Of a stretch of 64,000 bases of DNA, positions 26,401-35,894 are shown piece after piece. The stretch lies in the NCBI GenBank assembly GCA_030524035.1, contig JAUNHG010000007.1, positions 1 to 64,000 of the forward strand, given 5' to 3'. Below the pieces are notes generated by a model, which had not been told where the DNA came from, ran no database searches, and saw nothing but the letters and a program-made list of their open reading frames with translations. This DNA comes from Kocuria sp. GTDB lineage: Bacteria; Actinomycetota; Actinomycetes; Actinomycetales; Micrococcaceae. The position numbers were made by a program, and so were the translations under genes. Each line of letters opens with the position of its first letter. Positions within the stretch are counted from its first letter, which is position 1.

Positions 26401-28605
26401 CTAGTACGTGGCCTTGGTTAACGTGCCGGTGACGGCGCGCCACAGGAATTCCATGGACAGGGCGTAAGATCGGGCCGCCTGTCGGTTGTCGCCCGCGCCA
26501 ATATGCCCGCCTTCCAAGGTTTCGTGGAACCACACAGCACCGTGCCCCTGTTCCAACATCAAAGCCGCCATTTTTCGCGCCTGAACCGGGCCAACACGAT
26601 CATCACTTGTAGCCGTCCAGAAAAACACCGGCGGATAATCACCCCCCGATTCCACTAAGTGATACGGGGAAAATGTGCGGATAAACTCCCACTGTGCAGG
26701 GTCATCAGGGTCACCGTATTCTGCAATCCACGACATTCCAGCAGAAAGCCGCGTATAACGTCGCATATCCAGCAACGGCACCCCGCACGAAATCCCACCA
26801 AAAAGCTCTGGATAATGCACCAACATATTGCCCACTAATAACCCACCATTTGATCCACCCGAACAGGCCAAAGACTGTGGGGTGCACACACCACGATCCT
26901 GTAGATGACGGGCTACGGCCGCAAAGTCCTGGTAAGCGCGGTGGCGTTGATCACGCAGAGCAGCACGGTGCCAATCGGGTCCGAACTCACCACCACCACG
27001 GATATTGGCGACCACATAAACTCCTGTGCGACCCGGAGCAACGGGGGCATCCCCGGTGTCGTCAGTAAGATCAGTGGGCGGACTGAATGACCGTGTGAGC
27101 CACGAGCGTCCCATGACCCCTGAATAGGCGGGCGTGCGGGACACCTCAAACCCGCCATAACCGGATAACAACACCGGATTACGGCCATCCAACGGAAGCT
27201 CCCCGGGGCCCACCTGGTAGTACGGCACCTGTGTGCCATCGGCAGATGTTGCCCAATGCTGTTCTACGGTCAGTGATCCTGCCTCAAAAAACGACGGTGC
27301 CTGCTTAACCACCCGTAGCTCCTCGTCGCGGTCCTGAGCAGAAGGCACCGTCAGTGGGCCGCGCATGACCGTGGCAGGGGAGAGGAAACCAGAAGTAGAA
27401 ACCCACACATCGTTGCCGTGCCGTGAATCGTCACCATCCACCGCCCACACGGAAGCGGACTGATGCTTCAGCCCAGTACCAAACGACGCACTATGCCACG
27501 TGCCCGGTGTGACCACCAAGATTTCAGAGGACACGTTATGCAGTACCTGCAAAACCAGGTAATCGGCGGTCCAAGACCACCCCTGAAGACTGGCGCGCTC
27601 CGTAGGTTCAAACACCACCGTTAACTGGCGGTCACCGGCCTGAAAACCGTACAGCTCAGCAGCCAGCAACGTCCCCGCCGCATATGTGGTGCCCTGCTCC
27701 GTCCAGGGTTCCCGGGGGCGGAACAACACCCACTGTTTGTGAATGTCCACTTGCACAGATTCCGGCACCTCAACAGCAACACGGGTGCCATCGGGTTGCA
27801 GAACGTAAGTCACGGAGCGGAAAAAATCGATGACATCCACCGCAAGAACACGGTCGTACCCCGGTGTGTGGTCCTTGGTTGCCCATGCCCTGACGTGATC
27901 TTGGGCAACCTCAAACACCACAGGGCAATCCTCCAACCGTGCCCCACGTGCCAACCTGCGCACCTGAGCTGGGTAGGAAGAAGAGGTCAACGAACCTGGC
28001 CCTGTTTCCGTGGCCACCAGGAGGGTGTCGGCATCTTCCCACGTGGCTGTGGTCTTGGCCACGGGCAGATCGAAACCGCCGTTCTGCGGGGGCACAAAAT
28101 CCCGATCCACCAGGTCGAACTCCCGAACACGACAAGCATCCCCACCATCCGGTGACAGCGAAATCAGTGCACGACGCCACTGCCCATCCGTGTACTGCGG
28201 CTTCAACAAAAGCGATCCCGCCCACACCCACGGCACACCATCATGGGCGGCAAGAGCATCCAGATCTAACAGCACGTCCCACTGTGGGGCATCAGTGATC
28301 CACGATTCCCACGTGGTGCGTCGGAACACTCCGCGTGGATGCTCAGAGTCCCGCCAGAAGTTGTAATAGAAATCGCCGTGTTTAGACACCATGGGAATCT
28401 TGTCCGTGGAATCCATGACCTCTAAAGCACGAGCTTCCAGCCGCTCAAGCGCAGGTGTAACCAGCAAAGCTTCTGTACGCTCATTCTGGCACTGAACCCA
28501 CTGCATGGCCTGACGACTGTGAATGTCTTCCAACCACAAGAAATCATCGTGAGGCAGCTGAGCATCCATGCCCTCAAGCCTAAGCGGCGCGGGCAGTATT
28601 AGCAC
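26401..28605 (-). CDS. Prolyl oligopeptidase family serine peptidase (S9A)
   Basis: The 734-aa protein combines an N-terminal beta-propeller (about 50-430; DDFLWLEDIHS at its start) with a C-terminal alpha/beta hydrolase. Catalytic residues are visible: Ser585 in GGSNGG, the Asp of DDRVGP and the His of EGGHIGAG. It cleaves short peptides after proline; no signal peptide, so cytosolic. GTG 28605 follows AGGA by 7 nt; an ATG 12 codons later is the alternative. The divergent FAD-protein gene starts only 18 bp away, so the promoters must overlap coding sequence. Confidence 0.9.
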   Translation of the reverse strand: MLILPAPLRLEGMDAQLPHDDFLWLEDIHSRQAMQWVQCQNERTEALLVTPALERLEARALEVMDSTDKIPMVSKHGDFYYNFWRDSEHPRGVFRRTTWESWITDAPQWDVLLDLDALAAHDGVPWVWAGSLLLKPQYTDGQWRRALISLSPDGGDACRVREFDLVDRDFVPPQNGGFDLPVAKTTATWEDADTLLVATETGPGSLTSSSYPAQVRRLARGARLEDCPVVFEVAQDHVRAWATKDHTPGYDRVLAVDVIDFFRSVTYVLQPDGTRVAVEVPESVQVDIHKQWVLFRPREPWTEQGTTYAAGTLLAAELYGFQAGDRQLTVVFEPTERASLQGWSWTADYLVLQVLHNVSSEILVVTPGTWHSASFGTGLKHQSASVWAVDGDDSRHGNDVWVSTSGFLSPATVMRGPLTVPSAQDRDEELRVVKQAPSFFEAGSLTVEQHWATSADGTQVPYYQVGPGELPLDGRNPVLLSGYGGFEVSRTPAYSGVMGRSWLTRSFSPPTDLTDDTGDAPVAPGRTGVYVVANIRGGGEFGPDWHRAALRDQRHRAYQDFAAVARHLQDRGVCTPQSLACSGGSNGGLLVGNMLVHYPELFGGISCGVPLLDMRRYTRLSAGMSWIAEYGDPDDPAQWEFIRTFSPYHLVESGGDYPPVFFWTATSDDRVGPVQARKMAALMLEQGHGAVWFHETLEGGHIGAGDNRQAARSYALSMEFLWRAVTGTLTKATY

Positions 28606-28623
28606 CGATTTATCCTGGAAACC

Positions 28624-30657
28624 ATGACCGTCCCGCCGCGCTCCACCAGCCATCTGCCCACACCCTCCGGGCCGAATATTCGTTCGGAACCCCGGGTAGT
28701 GGTGATCGGAGCCGGACCCCGTGGCCTATCTATTGTGGAGCGGTTGGTGGCGCATTCAGCGCAGTCCGGGGCCAGGGTGCGGGTGGACGTTGTTGACCCT
28801 TTTCCACCTGGTCCGGGTCATGTGTGGCGAGTGGACCAGTCACCACGCTATTTAATGAACACCCCCAGTTTGTTTCCCACAGTGATCGCCGATGACTCCA
28901 CCATGAGGGTCGCTCCCATCAGTCCCTTACGCGGTATGACTTTTGATGCATGGCGACAGAAAACAGCACATCAGAACTTAGAGGCCCCGAACTTATCGGA
29001 TACTGACGTGCACACACTCCGGGCCATGCGAACCGTGGACTTCCCACCCCGCAGGGTCTATGGGCTGTACCTGGAATGGGTTTTTAGGGTGTTACAAAAC
29101 CACTGCCCACCTACTGTTGATCTTGCCGTGCACCAGGACGAAGCCGTGGCGGTACGGCCCGTAACCCATGGACGCCACCGCTACGCGGTCGAAATATCCG
29201 GCCAACAAGAACTCCCCGCTGACCACGTCGTCTTGGCATTGGGCCACCTGGACGCTCACCTACGCAGGGACCAAAAAGAGCTGGTGGATGCCGCCGCTGA
29301 ACACGGTCTGAATTACCGTCCGCCCGCTGTTCCAGCGGACGTCCACTGGGACGAATTGCCAACCGGGGAAACCGTGCTGGTGCGGGGTATGGGGCTGAAC
29401 TTTCACGACGTCATCACGGAACTCACGGAAGGCCGTGGTGGTTGTTTTCAGCAGACGGAGGACCCAAACCGGTTGCTCTATCAGCCGTCGGGCCACGAGC
29501 CTTTTGTGGTAGTGGGTTCCAGGCGCGGTACCCCGTACCGGGCTAAAGCGGAGATCACCGGGTATTACGCACGGTCACTGGACCACCAGTTCCTGACCGA
29601 AGAATCTGTGGCTGAGTTGGTGTGCGGCTCTGAGGTGGTTTTTGATCGCGACATCCTGCCGCTGGTCCGCAAGGACGCCACCCGGACCTATTACCGCACG
29701 TTGGCTCGTATTCGTCCTGATGCCTTTGACCGACCAGCTGCCAGATTCCTTGCGGACCTGGACGCGGCACTGGGCCTTGGCGACGTCGCGGATCACGAGC
29801 CCGCTCCGTGGGATGTCCGTGTGGAAAAGCTCGTGAATCAGGCTGTGGTTCCCGAAGACCGCATGAATATTACCTGGCAGTCCTACCCGTTCCGGGACCA
29901 ACGGTTTGGATCACATGAGGAATACGCGGCGGCGCTGGTGCACTGGCTGGATCGGGATGCAGCTGGCTCAGCTGCGGGGGAGGACGACCCCGCCAAAGTG
30001 GCGTTTTCTTCCTTGAACTGGTCACGGACCCTGATCAAAAGAGTCGTGGCGGAGTGCGGTGTGCAAGATGAATCCTGGTATGAGGAATTGATGCGCAGCT
30101 TCTCCCCACTGGTGGAAGGCCTTGCCTCCGGGCCGCCCGCGCTGCGTATTCGGCAGCTGGCAGCGTTGGCCCGGGCCGGTGTGGTGCGCTTCTTAGGCCC
30201 GGACCCGGTATTTCGAGTAGACCGGGAACGTGGTTGCTTTGAAGCCAGTTCCCCGTGGGTAGCGGATGAACCATACCGAGCGCACTGGCTGGTGGAAGCC
30301 ATGGCCCCACCCAATGAGGTACGGCGCAACATCTCTCCCTTGCTCAATGCCATGCACGAACAGGGGTTAGTGCGTACCAAATCCTTGCGTGTTGACGACG
30401 GCGCTGCGCATGTTCCCGGCCCTGGCCTGGATGTTTCCGCGCCACCGTACCGTGCGGTGGGCACCGACGGCACGGTACGTGACGGGATCTGGGTGCTTGG
30501 TTTGCAACTGGCTTCCGCCCAGTGGGGAACCGCAATAGCAGCCGAAGCACACGCTCCCCGCGAACTCGGCACCCGCACTCTGGCAGATGCTGACCGTATT
30601 GCCGAGTGCGTCGTTAGGCCAGAACCTGTCGTTTCGAAGAAATCACCCCGGTGTTGA
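28624..30657 (+). CDS. FAD/NAD(P)-binding protein (FAD_NAD_bind type, pfam13454-like)
   Basis: The 677-aa protein has a Rossmann start VVVIGAGPRGLSIVERL (about 26-42) and a later VLALGHLD segment. The overall layout is that of large actinobacterial FAD/NAD(P)-binding proteins in which the first domain includes a NTPSLFPTV motif near 80. Substrate is unknown. No signal peptide. The gene is divergent from the prolyl oligopeptidase gene and convergent with the CoA-binding gene, overlapping its end by 44 bp. A flavin-dependent oxidoreductase is the safest description. Confidence 0.78.
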   Translation: MTVPPRSTSHLPTPSGPNIRSEPRVVVIGAGPRGLSIVERLVAHSAQSGARVRVDVVDPFPPGPGHVWRVDQSPRYLMNTPSLFPTVIADDSTMRVAPISPLRGMTFDAWRQKTAHQNLEAPNLSDTDVHTLRAMRTVDFPPRRVYGLYLEWVFRVLQNHCPPTVDLAVHQDEAVAVRPVTHGRHRYAVEISGQQELPADHVVLALGHLDAHLRRDQKELVDAAAEHGLNYRPPAVPADVHWDELPTGETVLVRGMGLNFHDVITELTEGRGGCFQQTEDPNRLLYQPSGHEPFVVVGSRRGTPYRAKAEITGYYARSLDHQFLTEESVAELVCGSEVVFDRDILPLVRKDATRTYYRTLARIRPDAFDRPAARFLADLDAALGLGDVADHEPAPWDVRVEKLVNQAVVPEDRMNITWQSYPFRDQRFGSHEEYAAALVHWLDRDAAGSAAGEDDPAKVAFSSLNWSRTLIKRVVAECGVQDESWYEELMRSFSPLVEGLASGPPALRIRQLAALARAGVVRFLGPDPVFRVDRERGCFEASSPWVADEPYRAHWLVEAMAPPNEVRRNISPLLNAMHEQGLVRTKSLRVDDGAAHVPGPGLDVSAPPYRAVGTDGTVRDGIWVLGLQLASAQWGTAIAAEAHAPRELGTRTLADADRIAECVVRPEPVVSKKSPRC

Positions 30658-31114
30658 ACCCGGCCAAGTGCAGACCACCGTGGAAACGTGCGTGCTCAAT
30701 CTTCACGCAACGGTCCATGACCACGTTCAACCCGGCCTCTTCAGCGACAGCAGCAGCGTCTTCGTTCCAGGAGCCCAGCTGTAGCCACAGAGTCTTGGCA
30801 CCAATGTCCACTGCCTCACGGGCCACCTCCGGTAGGTCATCGTGTTTACGGAACACGTCCACTACGTCCGGCACCTCCGGTAGGTCGGCCAAAGACGCAT
30901 ACACCGGCTGCCCCAGCACCGTGCTCCCCTTAGCAGCCAGCACGGGGTTGACGAAGTACACCGTGTACGGGGAAGACGACAAAAGGTACGTGGATACGAA
31001 GTAGGAGGCCCGTGATGGTTTGTCGGACATACCCACAATGGCCACGGAATGGGAGGAACGCAGAATATTCAGGCGCTCAGGGGCTGAAGGCCCCACCCAC
31101 GTGCGTTCAGTCAT
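30614..31114 (-). CDS. CoA-binding domain protein (YccU-like)
   Basis: The 166-aa protein is a single Rossmann-like CoA_binding_2 domain: VAIVGMSDKPSRASY (about 24-38), VYFVNP, VDVFRK and KTLWLQLGSWNEDAA then VVMDRCVKIEH. These stand-alone proteins resemble the N-terminal part of succinyl-CoA synthetase alpha; their role is unclear. It is the last gene of an operon with metY and acsA, sharing one base with metY. The end overlaps the convergent FAD protein by 44 bp. Confidence 0.87.
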   Translation of the reverse strand: MTERTWVGPSAPERLNILRSSHSVAIVGMSDKPSRASYFVSTYLLSSSPYTVYFVNPVLAAKGSTVLGQPVYASLADLPEVPDVVDVFRKHDDLPEVAREAVDIGAKTLWLQLGSWNEDAAAVAEEAGLNVVMDRCVKIEHARFHGGLHLAGFNTGVISSKRQVLA

Positions 31115-32472
31115 CAGTTGCCTCCGTTCTCAACGGTATTTTCGACAGGAGTGGCTGTCCCGTCCCGAGTGGTGCCGGTGGCTGCCGTTAATGCCTGGTC
31201 CAGATCCCACAGGATGTCTTCAGGGTCCTCCAACCCCACGGATATCCTGATCAAATCCTCTGTCACCCCACCGGTCGCCAACTGTTCGGTGCTGAGCTGC
31301 TGGTGAGTGGTGGAGGCAGGGTGCAGAACCAAGGTGCGGGCATCACCAACATTGGCCAGGTGTGAAGCCAACTGGAGGTTTCCGATGAAGCGCGCACCGA
31401 CTTCCCGCGCGGGGAGCGCATCAGTTTCGGCCACCCCAAAGGCGAAGACCGCCCCCACACCGTGTGGCAGGTACGTGGCGGCGCGCTGATGGTGCGGGTG
31501 TTCTGGCAACCCCGCGTAGTTCACGTAGGAAATCCGGGGGTCGGTGTTCAACCATTCAGCTACCGTACGTGCGTTCGCCACGTGGGCATCCATGCGCTGC
31601 GGGAGCGTTTCCACGCCCTGCAGAAGAATCCACGCGGATTGAGGGGCGAGAGAGGGCCCAATGTCACGCAACTGTTCCGAACGTAATTTGGTCAGGAACC
31701 CGTATTCACCGAAGTTCCCCCACCAGCTCACACCGTTGTAGGACGGTACCGGCTCGGTCATGGACGGGAAATTTCCGTTCCCCCAGTCAAACCGCCCGGA
31801 TTCCACCACAATGCCGCCCAAAGTAGTGCCGTGCCCGCCCAAGAACTTGGTGGCTGAATGAATGACGATGTCCGCGCCGTGTTCCAGGGGGCGGCACAGG
31901 TACGGGGTGCTGAGTGTGGCGTCCACGATCAACGGCACACCGGCTTGGTGGGCAACTTCCGCCAGGCCTTGAAGGTCAGCGATCTCGCCGGAGGGGTTGG
32001 CCACCAATTCGGTGTAGATCGCTTTGGTTTTCTCCGTCACCGCAGCTTCGTAATCGGCGGGTTCAGTGCCGGGAACAAACGTGGTGTCCACCCCAAATCG
32101 GCGTAACGTGACATCTAACTGCGTCACAGTGCCGCCGTAGAGTTGGGCAGAGGCCACCACATGGTCCCCGTGCCCGCATAGGGCCGCAAACGTGATGAAC
32201 TCTGCGGACATGCCGGAGGCGGTGGCCACCGCACCGATTCCACCTTCCAGGGAAGCCATCCGTTCTTCAAACGCCGCCACGGTGGGATTGCCAATGCGCG
32301 AATAGATATTGCCGTACTTCTGCAGGGCAAACAGGTTTGCCGCGTCTTCAGCGTCTTTAAAGACAAACGAACTGGTTTGGTAAATCGGAACTGCTCGTGC
32401 GCCGTGTTCGGCGTCGGGGGTGCCACCGGCGTGTAAGGCACGGGTGCGGAACCCGAACTGGTGCTCAGCCAT
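31114..32472 (-). CDS. metY: O-acetylhomoserine sulfhydrylase (O-acetylhomoserine aminocarboxypropyltransferase)
   Basis: The 452-aa enzyme starts FxTRALHAGGTPD and has the PLP pocket of the Cys/Met metabolism family: SGMSAEF, IVDATLSTPYL with Asp184, and the Schiff-base Lys209 in HSATKFLGGHG. Length (about 430-450) and the GHGTTLGG motif fit MetY rather than cystathionine enzymes. It makes homocysteine from O-acetylhomoserine and sulfide in methionine synthesis. ATG follows AGGAGG. It sits between acsA and the CoA-binding gene, an unusual partnership. Confidence 0.92.
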   Translation of the reverse strand: MAEHQFGFRTRALHAGGTPDAEHGARAVPIYQTSSFVFKDAEDAANLFALQKYGNIYSRIGNPTVAAFEERMASLEGGIGAVATASGMSAEFITFAALCGHGDHVVASAQLYGGTVTQLDVTLRRFGVDTTFVPGTEPADYEAAVTEKTKAIYTELVANPSGEIADLQGLAEVAHQAGVPLIVDATLSTPYLCRPLEHGADIVIHSATKFLGGHGTTLGGIVVESGRFDWGNGNFPSMTEPVPSYNGVSWWGNFGEYGFLTKLRSEQLRDIGPSLAPQSAWILLQGVETLPQRMDAHVANARTVAEWLNTDPRISYVNYAGLPEHPHHQRAATYLPHGVGAVFAFGVAETDALPAREVGARFIGNLQLASHLANVGDARTLVLHPASTTHQQLSTEQLATGGVTEDLIRISVGLEDPEDILWDLDQALTAATGTTRDGTATPVENTVENGGN

Positions 32473-32514
32473 ACGGTCCTCCTAGTGTGACGTGGATTGG
32501 ACGGGGTGGTGTGT

Positions 32515-34677
32515 TTAGGATCGCCGGTCCGCGATAACTTGCGCAATCGCATCCAGACTTTCTTCGTTCTGTAACGACGACCGATCTCCCAGCGGAGTGC
32601 CTTCGTACAGTTGCGCCAGCAGGCGCCGGGTGATCTTCCCGGACCGTGTTTTGGGCAGATCTGGGACTGCGATCACTTCACGTGGTTTGGCGATCGGGCC
32701 GATTTCTCGCGTCACGTGGGTGCAGAGCTCACGGTGCAACTCAGTGGGGGAAAGGGCCGCGCCTTGCTTGGTGAGCACCACACACGCCAGAACAGCATGA
32801 CCAGTTATGGGATCTGCAACCGGAGTGGTTCCGGCTTCCACCACAAATGGATGAGTGACCAGGGCGGATTCAATTTCGATGGTAGACAGGCGGTGGCCGG
32901 AAACGTTGATGACGTCATCCACCCTCCCCAGGATGTAGAGGTCACCCTCGTCGTCTACCCGGGCGCCATCGCCGGCTAAAAACCAACCGCGCTCGCCGTA
33001 CTGTTGCCAGTAGGAGCTCAGGTACCGCTGGGGGTCTCCCCATACGGTGCGGGCCATGGACGGGCCGATTTTATCCACCACGGCCAAGCCTTGCGCCCCG
33101 GGTGGCACGGGGTCGCCGGCGTCATCCAGCACACGCACGCTGACGCCGGGGATAGCGCGGGTAGCGCACCCGTGTTTCAGGGTGGTGTGTGGGGTGCCGA
33201 CTGCGAAGGTTCCCGGCGGGGCGAATTGTGGATCATGCGGACGGGGTGAGGCCACACAGGAACCGGTTTCTGACTGCCACCAGGTGTCCACAAAGGGCAC
33301 CTGGTCCCGGCCAACTTGTGTGCGCAGCCACCTCCAGGCTTCCGGGTTGATGGACTCGCCCACAGAGCCCAGCAACTGAATTGAATTCAAGTTGTAAATC
33401 TGGGGAATACCGTGCGGGAACGTTGCCATGTGGGAACGAATCAACGTGGGGGCGGTGTAGTACGTGGTGACCCCGTAGTGTTCGATGATTTCAAAATGCC
33501 GCCCAGGGTGCGGTGTGGTGGGGGTGCCTTCGTAGATCACTTCAGACACCCCATTCACCAGGGGGCCGTAAATTTCGTAGGTATGGGCGGTAACCCATGC
33601 AAGGTCTGCGGTGCACCAGTGGACTGCGGCATCCACCTTGTGGGGATCATTGACGGTGGATAGTTCGTCAGGTCGTACCTGACCGTCAGCCTGAATGGTG
33701 TCCGGGAGAAGGTCGAACAACAGGGCGTGGGTGTAGGCGGCTTGCACCAAGTATCCACCCATGGTGTGCACCAGTCCCTTGGGGTGGCCCGTGGTTCCGG
33801 AGGTGTAAATGATGAATAGTGGGGTTTCTGCGTCAAAGAATTCTGGGGTGTGGGTGGTGGGGACGTCACGAATAAGGTCATGCCACCACAGGTCACGCTC
33901 GGGGGTCCACGGCACGTTGAGTTCGTCATGAGAACGTGCCCCACGGGCACCAGTGGCTAACTCCGTATTGCCGGGGCGGGATGTCCGCCGGACTACCACG
34001 ATGTGTTCGATGGTGTTGTTGCCCTGGCAGGCCTCATCGGCGTTGATTTTCACCGGAACCACTGTGCCGCGGCGGTTTTGACCGTCGGTGGTCACCAATA
34101 TTTTGGCGCCGGTGTCTTCTACCCGGAATTTCAGGGCTTCTGCAGAAAAACCCCCGAAAACCAACGAATGGATGGCACCAAGGCGTGCGCAGGCTAGCGT
34201 GATGATCACGGTTTCTGGGATGACCGGAAGGTAGATGACCACTCGGTCGCCTTGCACCACGCCCAAGTTGGTGAGGGCGTGTGCAGCGCGGGCTACTTCC
34301 CGCTGTAGGTCCGCATAGGTGTAGGTTTGGCGATCACCGGGCTCGCCTTCAAAGTACAGGGCGACATGATCACCGCGGCCTGCTTCCACATGCCGGTCTA
34401 CGCAGTTATAGGCCACGTTGAGCCGTCCGCCCTCAAACCAAGCGATCTCCGGGACGGAGTAGGTGGGGTTGCCGTCATTGTCGGTGCCGATCACCTGGGG
34501 ACGGTCGAAACGGTGGGTGGTATGCCATGGTGCGGCCCAATCGAGGCGTGTGGCTTGTGACGCCCAGAACTCAATCCGGGCGTCATCGGAAATCAACGCG
34601 GGGTTGGGCGTGGGGGACACGGGGTCTGACCACGAGTGCTGTGGGCTGGATGCGGACGCGGGTGCGGAAAAGCTCAC
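32515..34677 (-). CDS. acsA: Acetyl-CoA synthetase
   Basis: The 720-aa acyl-adenylate enzyme shows the AMP-binding motif FIIYTSGTTGHPKGLVHT, WWQSETG, the hinge region GRVDDVINVSGHRLS and the C-terminal PKTRSGKITRR containing the Lys that is acetylated in Acs enzymes. It activates acetate with ATP and CoA. Start GTG 34677 is 8 nt after GGAG; another GTG three codons upstream overlaps that site. It is about 60 aa longer than typical at the N-terminus, where the sequence is Ser/Pro-rich. First gene of the acsA-metY-CoA-binding operon. Confidence 0.92.
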   Translation of the reverse strand: MSFSAPASASSPQHSWSDPVSPTPNPALISDDARIEFWASQATRLDWAAPWHTTHRFDRPQVIGTDNDGNPTYSVPEIAWFEGGRLNVAYNCVDRHVEAGRGDHVALYFEGEPGDRQTYTYADLQREVARAAHALTNLGVVQGDRVVIYLPVIPETVIITLACARLGAIHSLVFGGFSAEALKFRVEDTGAKILVTTDGQNRRGTVVPVKINADEACQGNNTIEHIVVVRRTSRPGNTELATGARGARSHDELNVPWTPERDLWWHDLIRDVPTTHTPEFFDAETPLFIIYTSGTTGHPKGLVHTMGGYLVQAAYTHALLFDLLPDTIQADGQVRPDELSTVNDPHKVDAAVHWCTADLAWVTAHTYEIYGPLVNGVSEVIYEGTPTTPHPGRHFEIIEHYGVTTYYTAPTLIRSHMATFPHGIPQIYNLNSIQLLGSVGESINPEAWRWLRTQVGRDQVPFVDTWWQSETGSCVASPRPHDPQFAPPGTFAVGTPHTTLKHGCATRAIPGVSVRVLDDAGDPVPPGAQGLAVVDKIGPSMARTVWGDPQRYLSSYWQQYGERGWFLAGDGARVDDEGDLYILGRVDDVINVSGHRLSTIEIESALVTHPFVVEAGTTPVADPITGHAVLACVVLTKQGAALSPTELHRELCTHVTREIGPIAKPREVIAVPDLPKTRSGKITRRLLAQLYEGTPLGDRSSLQNEESLDAIAQVIADRRS

Positions 34678-34961
34678 GAGTATCACTCCATCGTTCCTGG
34701 CATGAGCACCGTTGTCTGCGAAAGTTCACACCTTCCACGAACAGGTTGCTGCGGCGTCAACGAGCCAGGTCTCTAAGCCGCTCTGGATGGGAACATACTC
34801 TATTCAAGGTTCTTGGGTGCCGACCTGGCAAATCGTTGGACTGTTGACGCTGCGTCCTCACAGGTATGTGTTGAGTAGTCTGGTTCTTCGTTGACTTGGT
34901 GGGGAGTGATGCGCGCGGGGTGAGTATTTTTGGGGGTAGCCTAGGAGATCTTTTATATTTC

Positions 34962-35894
34962 CTAGCTTCGGTCATGATCTGCCCGATGATCGTCTCCGGC
35001 AGTGCTGGACGCAAGGTAAGCATCTTCCAAAGACTGTTGTGTCCCTCTTAGCTCAGTGACACGGACATCCAGAGGCCGTAAGGCCTGGTATGCGTCTGCA
35101 GGGTGTGTTTCCAAAATTTGAATCTCATTGGTGTTTAGTAGTTCTATTGATGCCGCCAAGCTATTAGCCAGGTGGGCGATATCTTCCTGTTTCCAATGAT
35201 CGTCGCACTTTATGAAAGTATCAACAGAAGAGCCCGCAATCTCATATAAATCTTTATCCATAACGATACATCCATCACGCAGGATAACAATTCGATCTGC
35301 TACAAGCGACATTTCCGACATTAAGTGTGAAGATAGTAGTACTGACCCGCCAGATTCAACAAAATTTCTGATTTCTGACCGAACCCATAGCACTCCATCA
35401 GCATCTAACCCATTAATCGGCTCATCCAAAATGAGTAAACGAGGGCGACTCATAAATGCCAATGCCAAAGCCAATCGCTGCCTCATGCCCAGGGAGAGGC
35501 GAGATACTCTTGTTCTAGCCTCCCCTTTAAGCCCTACGGATGTCAATGTACTCTCGACCGCCTGTTTGGTCAGGGATTTACCCGCTCGTGCGCTTTGCGC
35601 CTTGAGTGCACTTGCACAGGTTAATCTTTTATCGACCCACTCAGCACTTAAGAGGAATCCTACTTTGGACAACGGATTATCTAAAGTATGGTACGGTTGA
35701 CCAAAAAACTCAATAGTTCCAGATTGTGGGCTATTTATTCCCCCTGCAATTTTCATAAGCGTTGTTTTCCCTGCGCCATTGGGGCCCAGGAGGCCAACAA
35801 CTTTGCCGACCGGAACTTCAAAGCTCACATCTTTGAGGACCTGGCGCCCATTATATGATTTGCTGACATTTGCTATGCGCATTGGTATATTCAT
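34962..35894 (-). CDS. ABC transporter ATP-binding protein
   Basis: The 310-aa ATPase has Walker A GPNGAGKT (about 38-45), signature SLGMRQR, Walker B LLILDEPINGLD and the switch His in LLSSHLMSE. It resembles the CcmA/bacitracin-type exporter ATPases. Overlaps the following permease start region by 4 nt (the permease lies upstream on the minus strand, 35891). GC is lower than in neighbouring genes, a sign of acquisition. A role in export of or self-protection against a peptide antibiotic is possible but unproven. Confidence 0.9.
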   Translation of the reverse strand: MNIPMRIANVSKSYNGRQVLKDVSFEVPVGKVVGLLGPNGAGKTTLMKIAGGINSPQSGTIEFFGQPYHTLDNPLSKVGFLLSAEWVDKRLTCASALKAQSARAGKSLTKQAVESTLTSVGLKGEARTRVSRLSLGMRQRLALALAFMSRPRLLILDEPINGLDADGVLWVRSEIRNFVESGGSVLLSSHLMSEMSLVADRIVILRDGCIVMDKDLYEIAGSSVDTFIKCDDHWKQEDIAHLANSLAASIELLNTNEIQILETHPADAYQALRPLDVRVTELRGTQQSLEDAYLASSTAGDDHRADHDRS

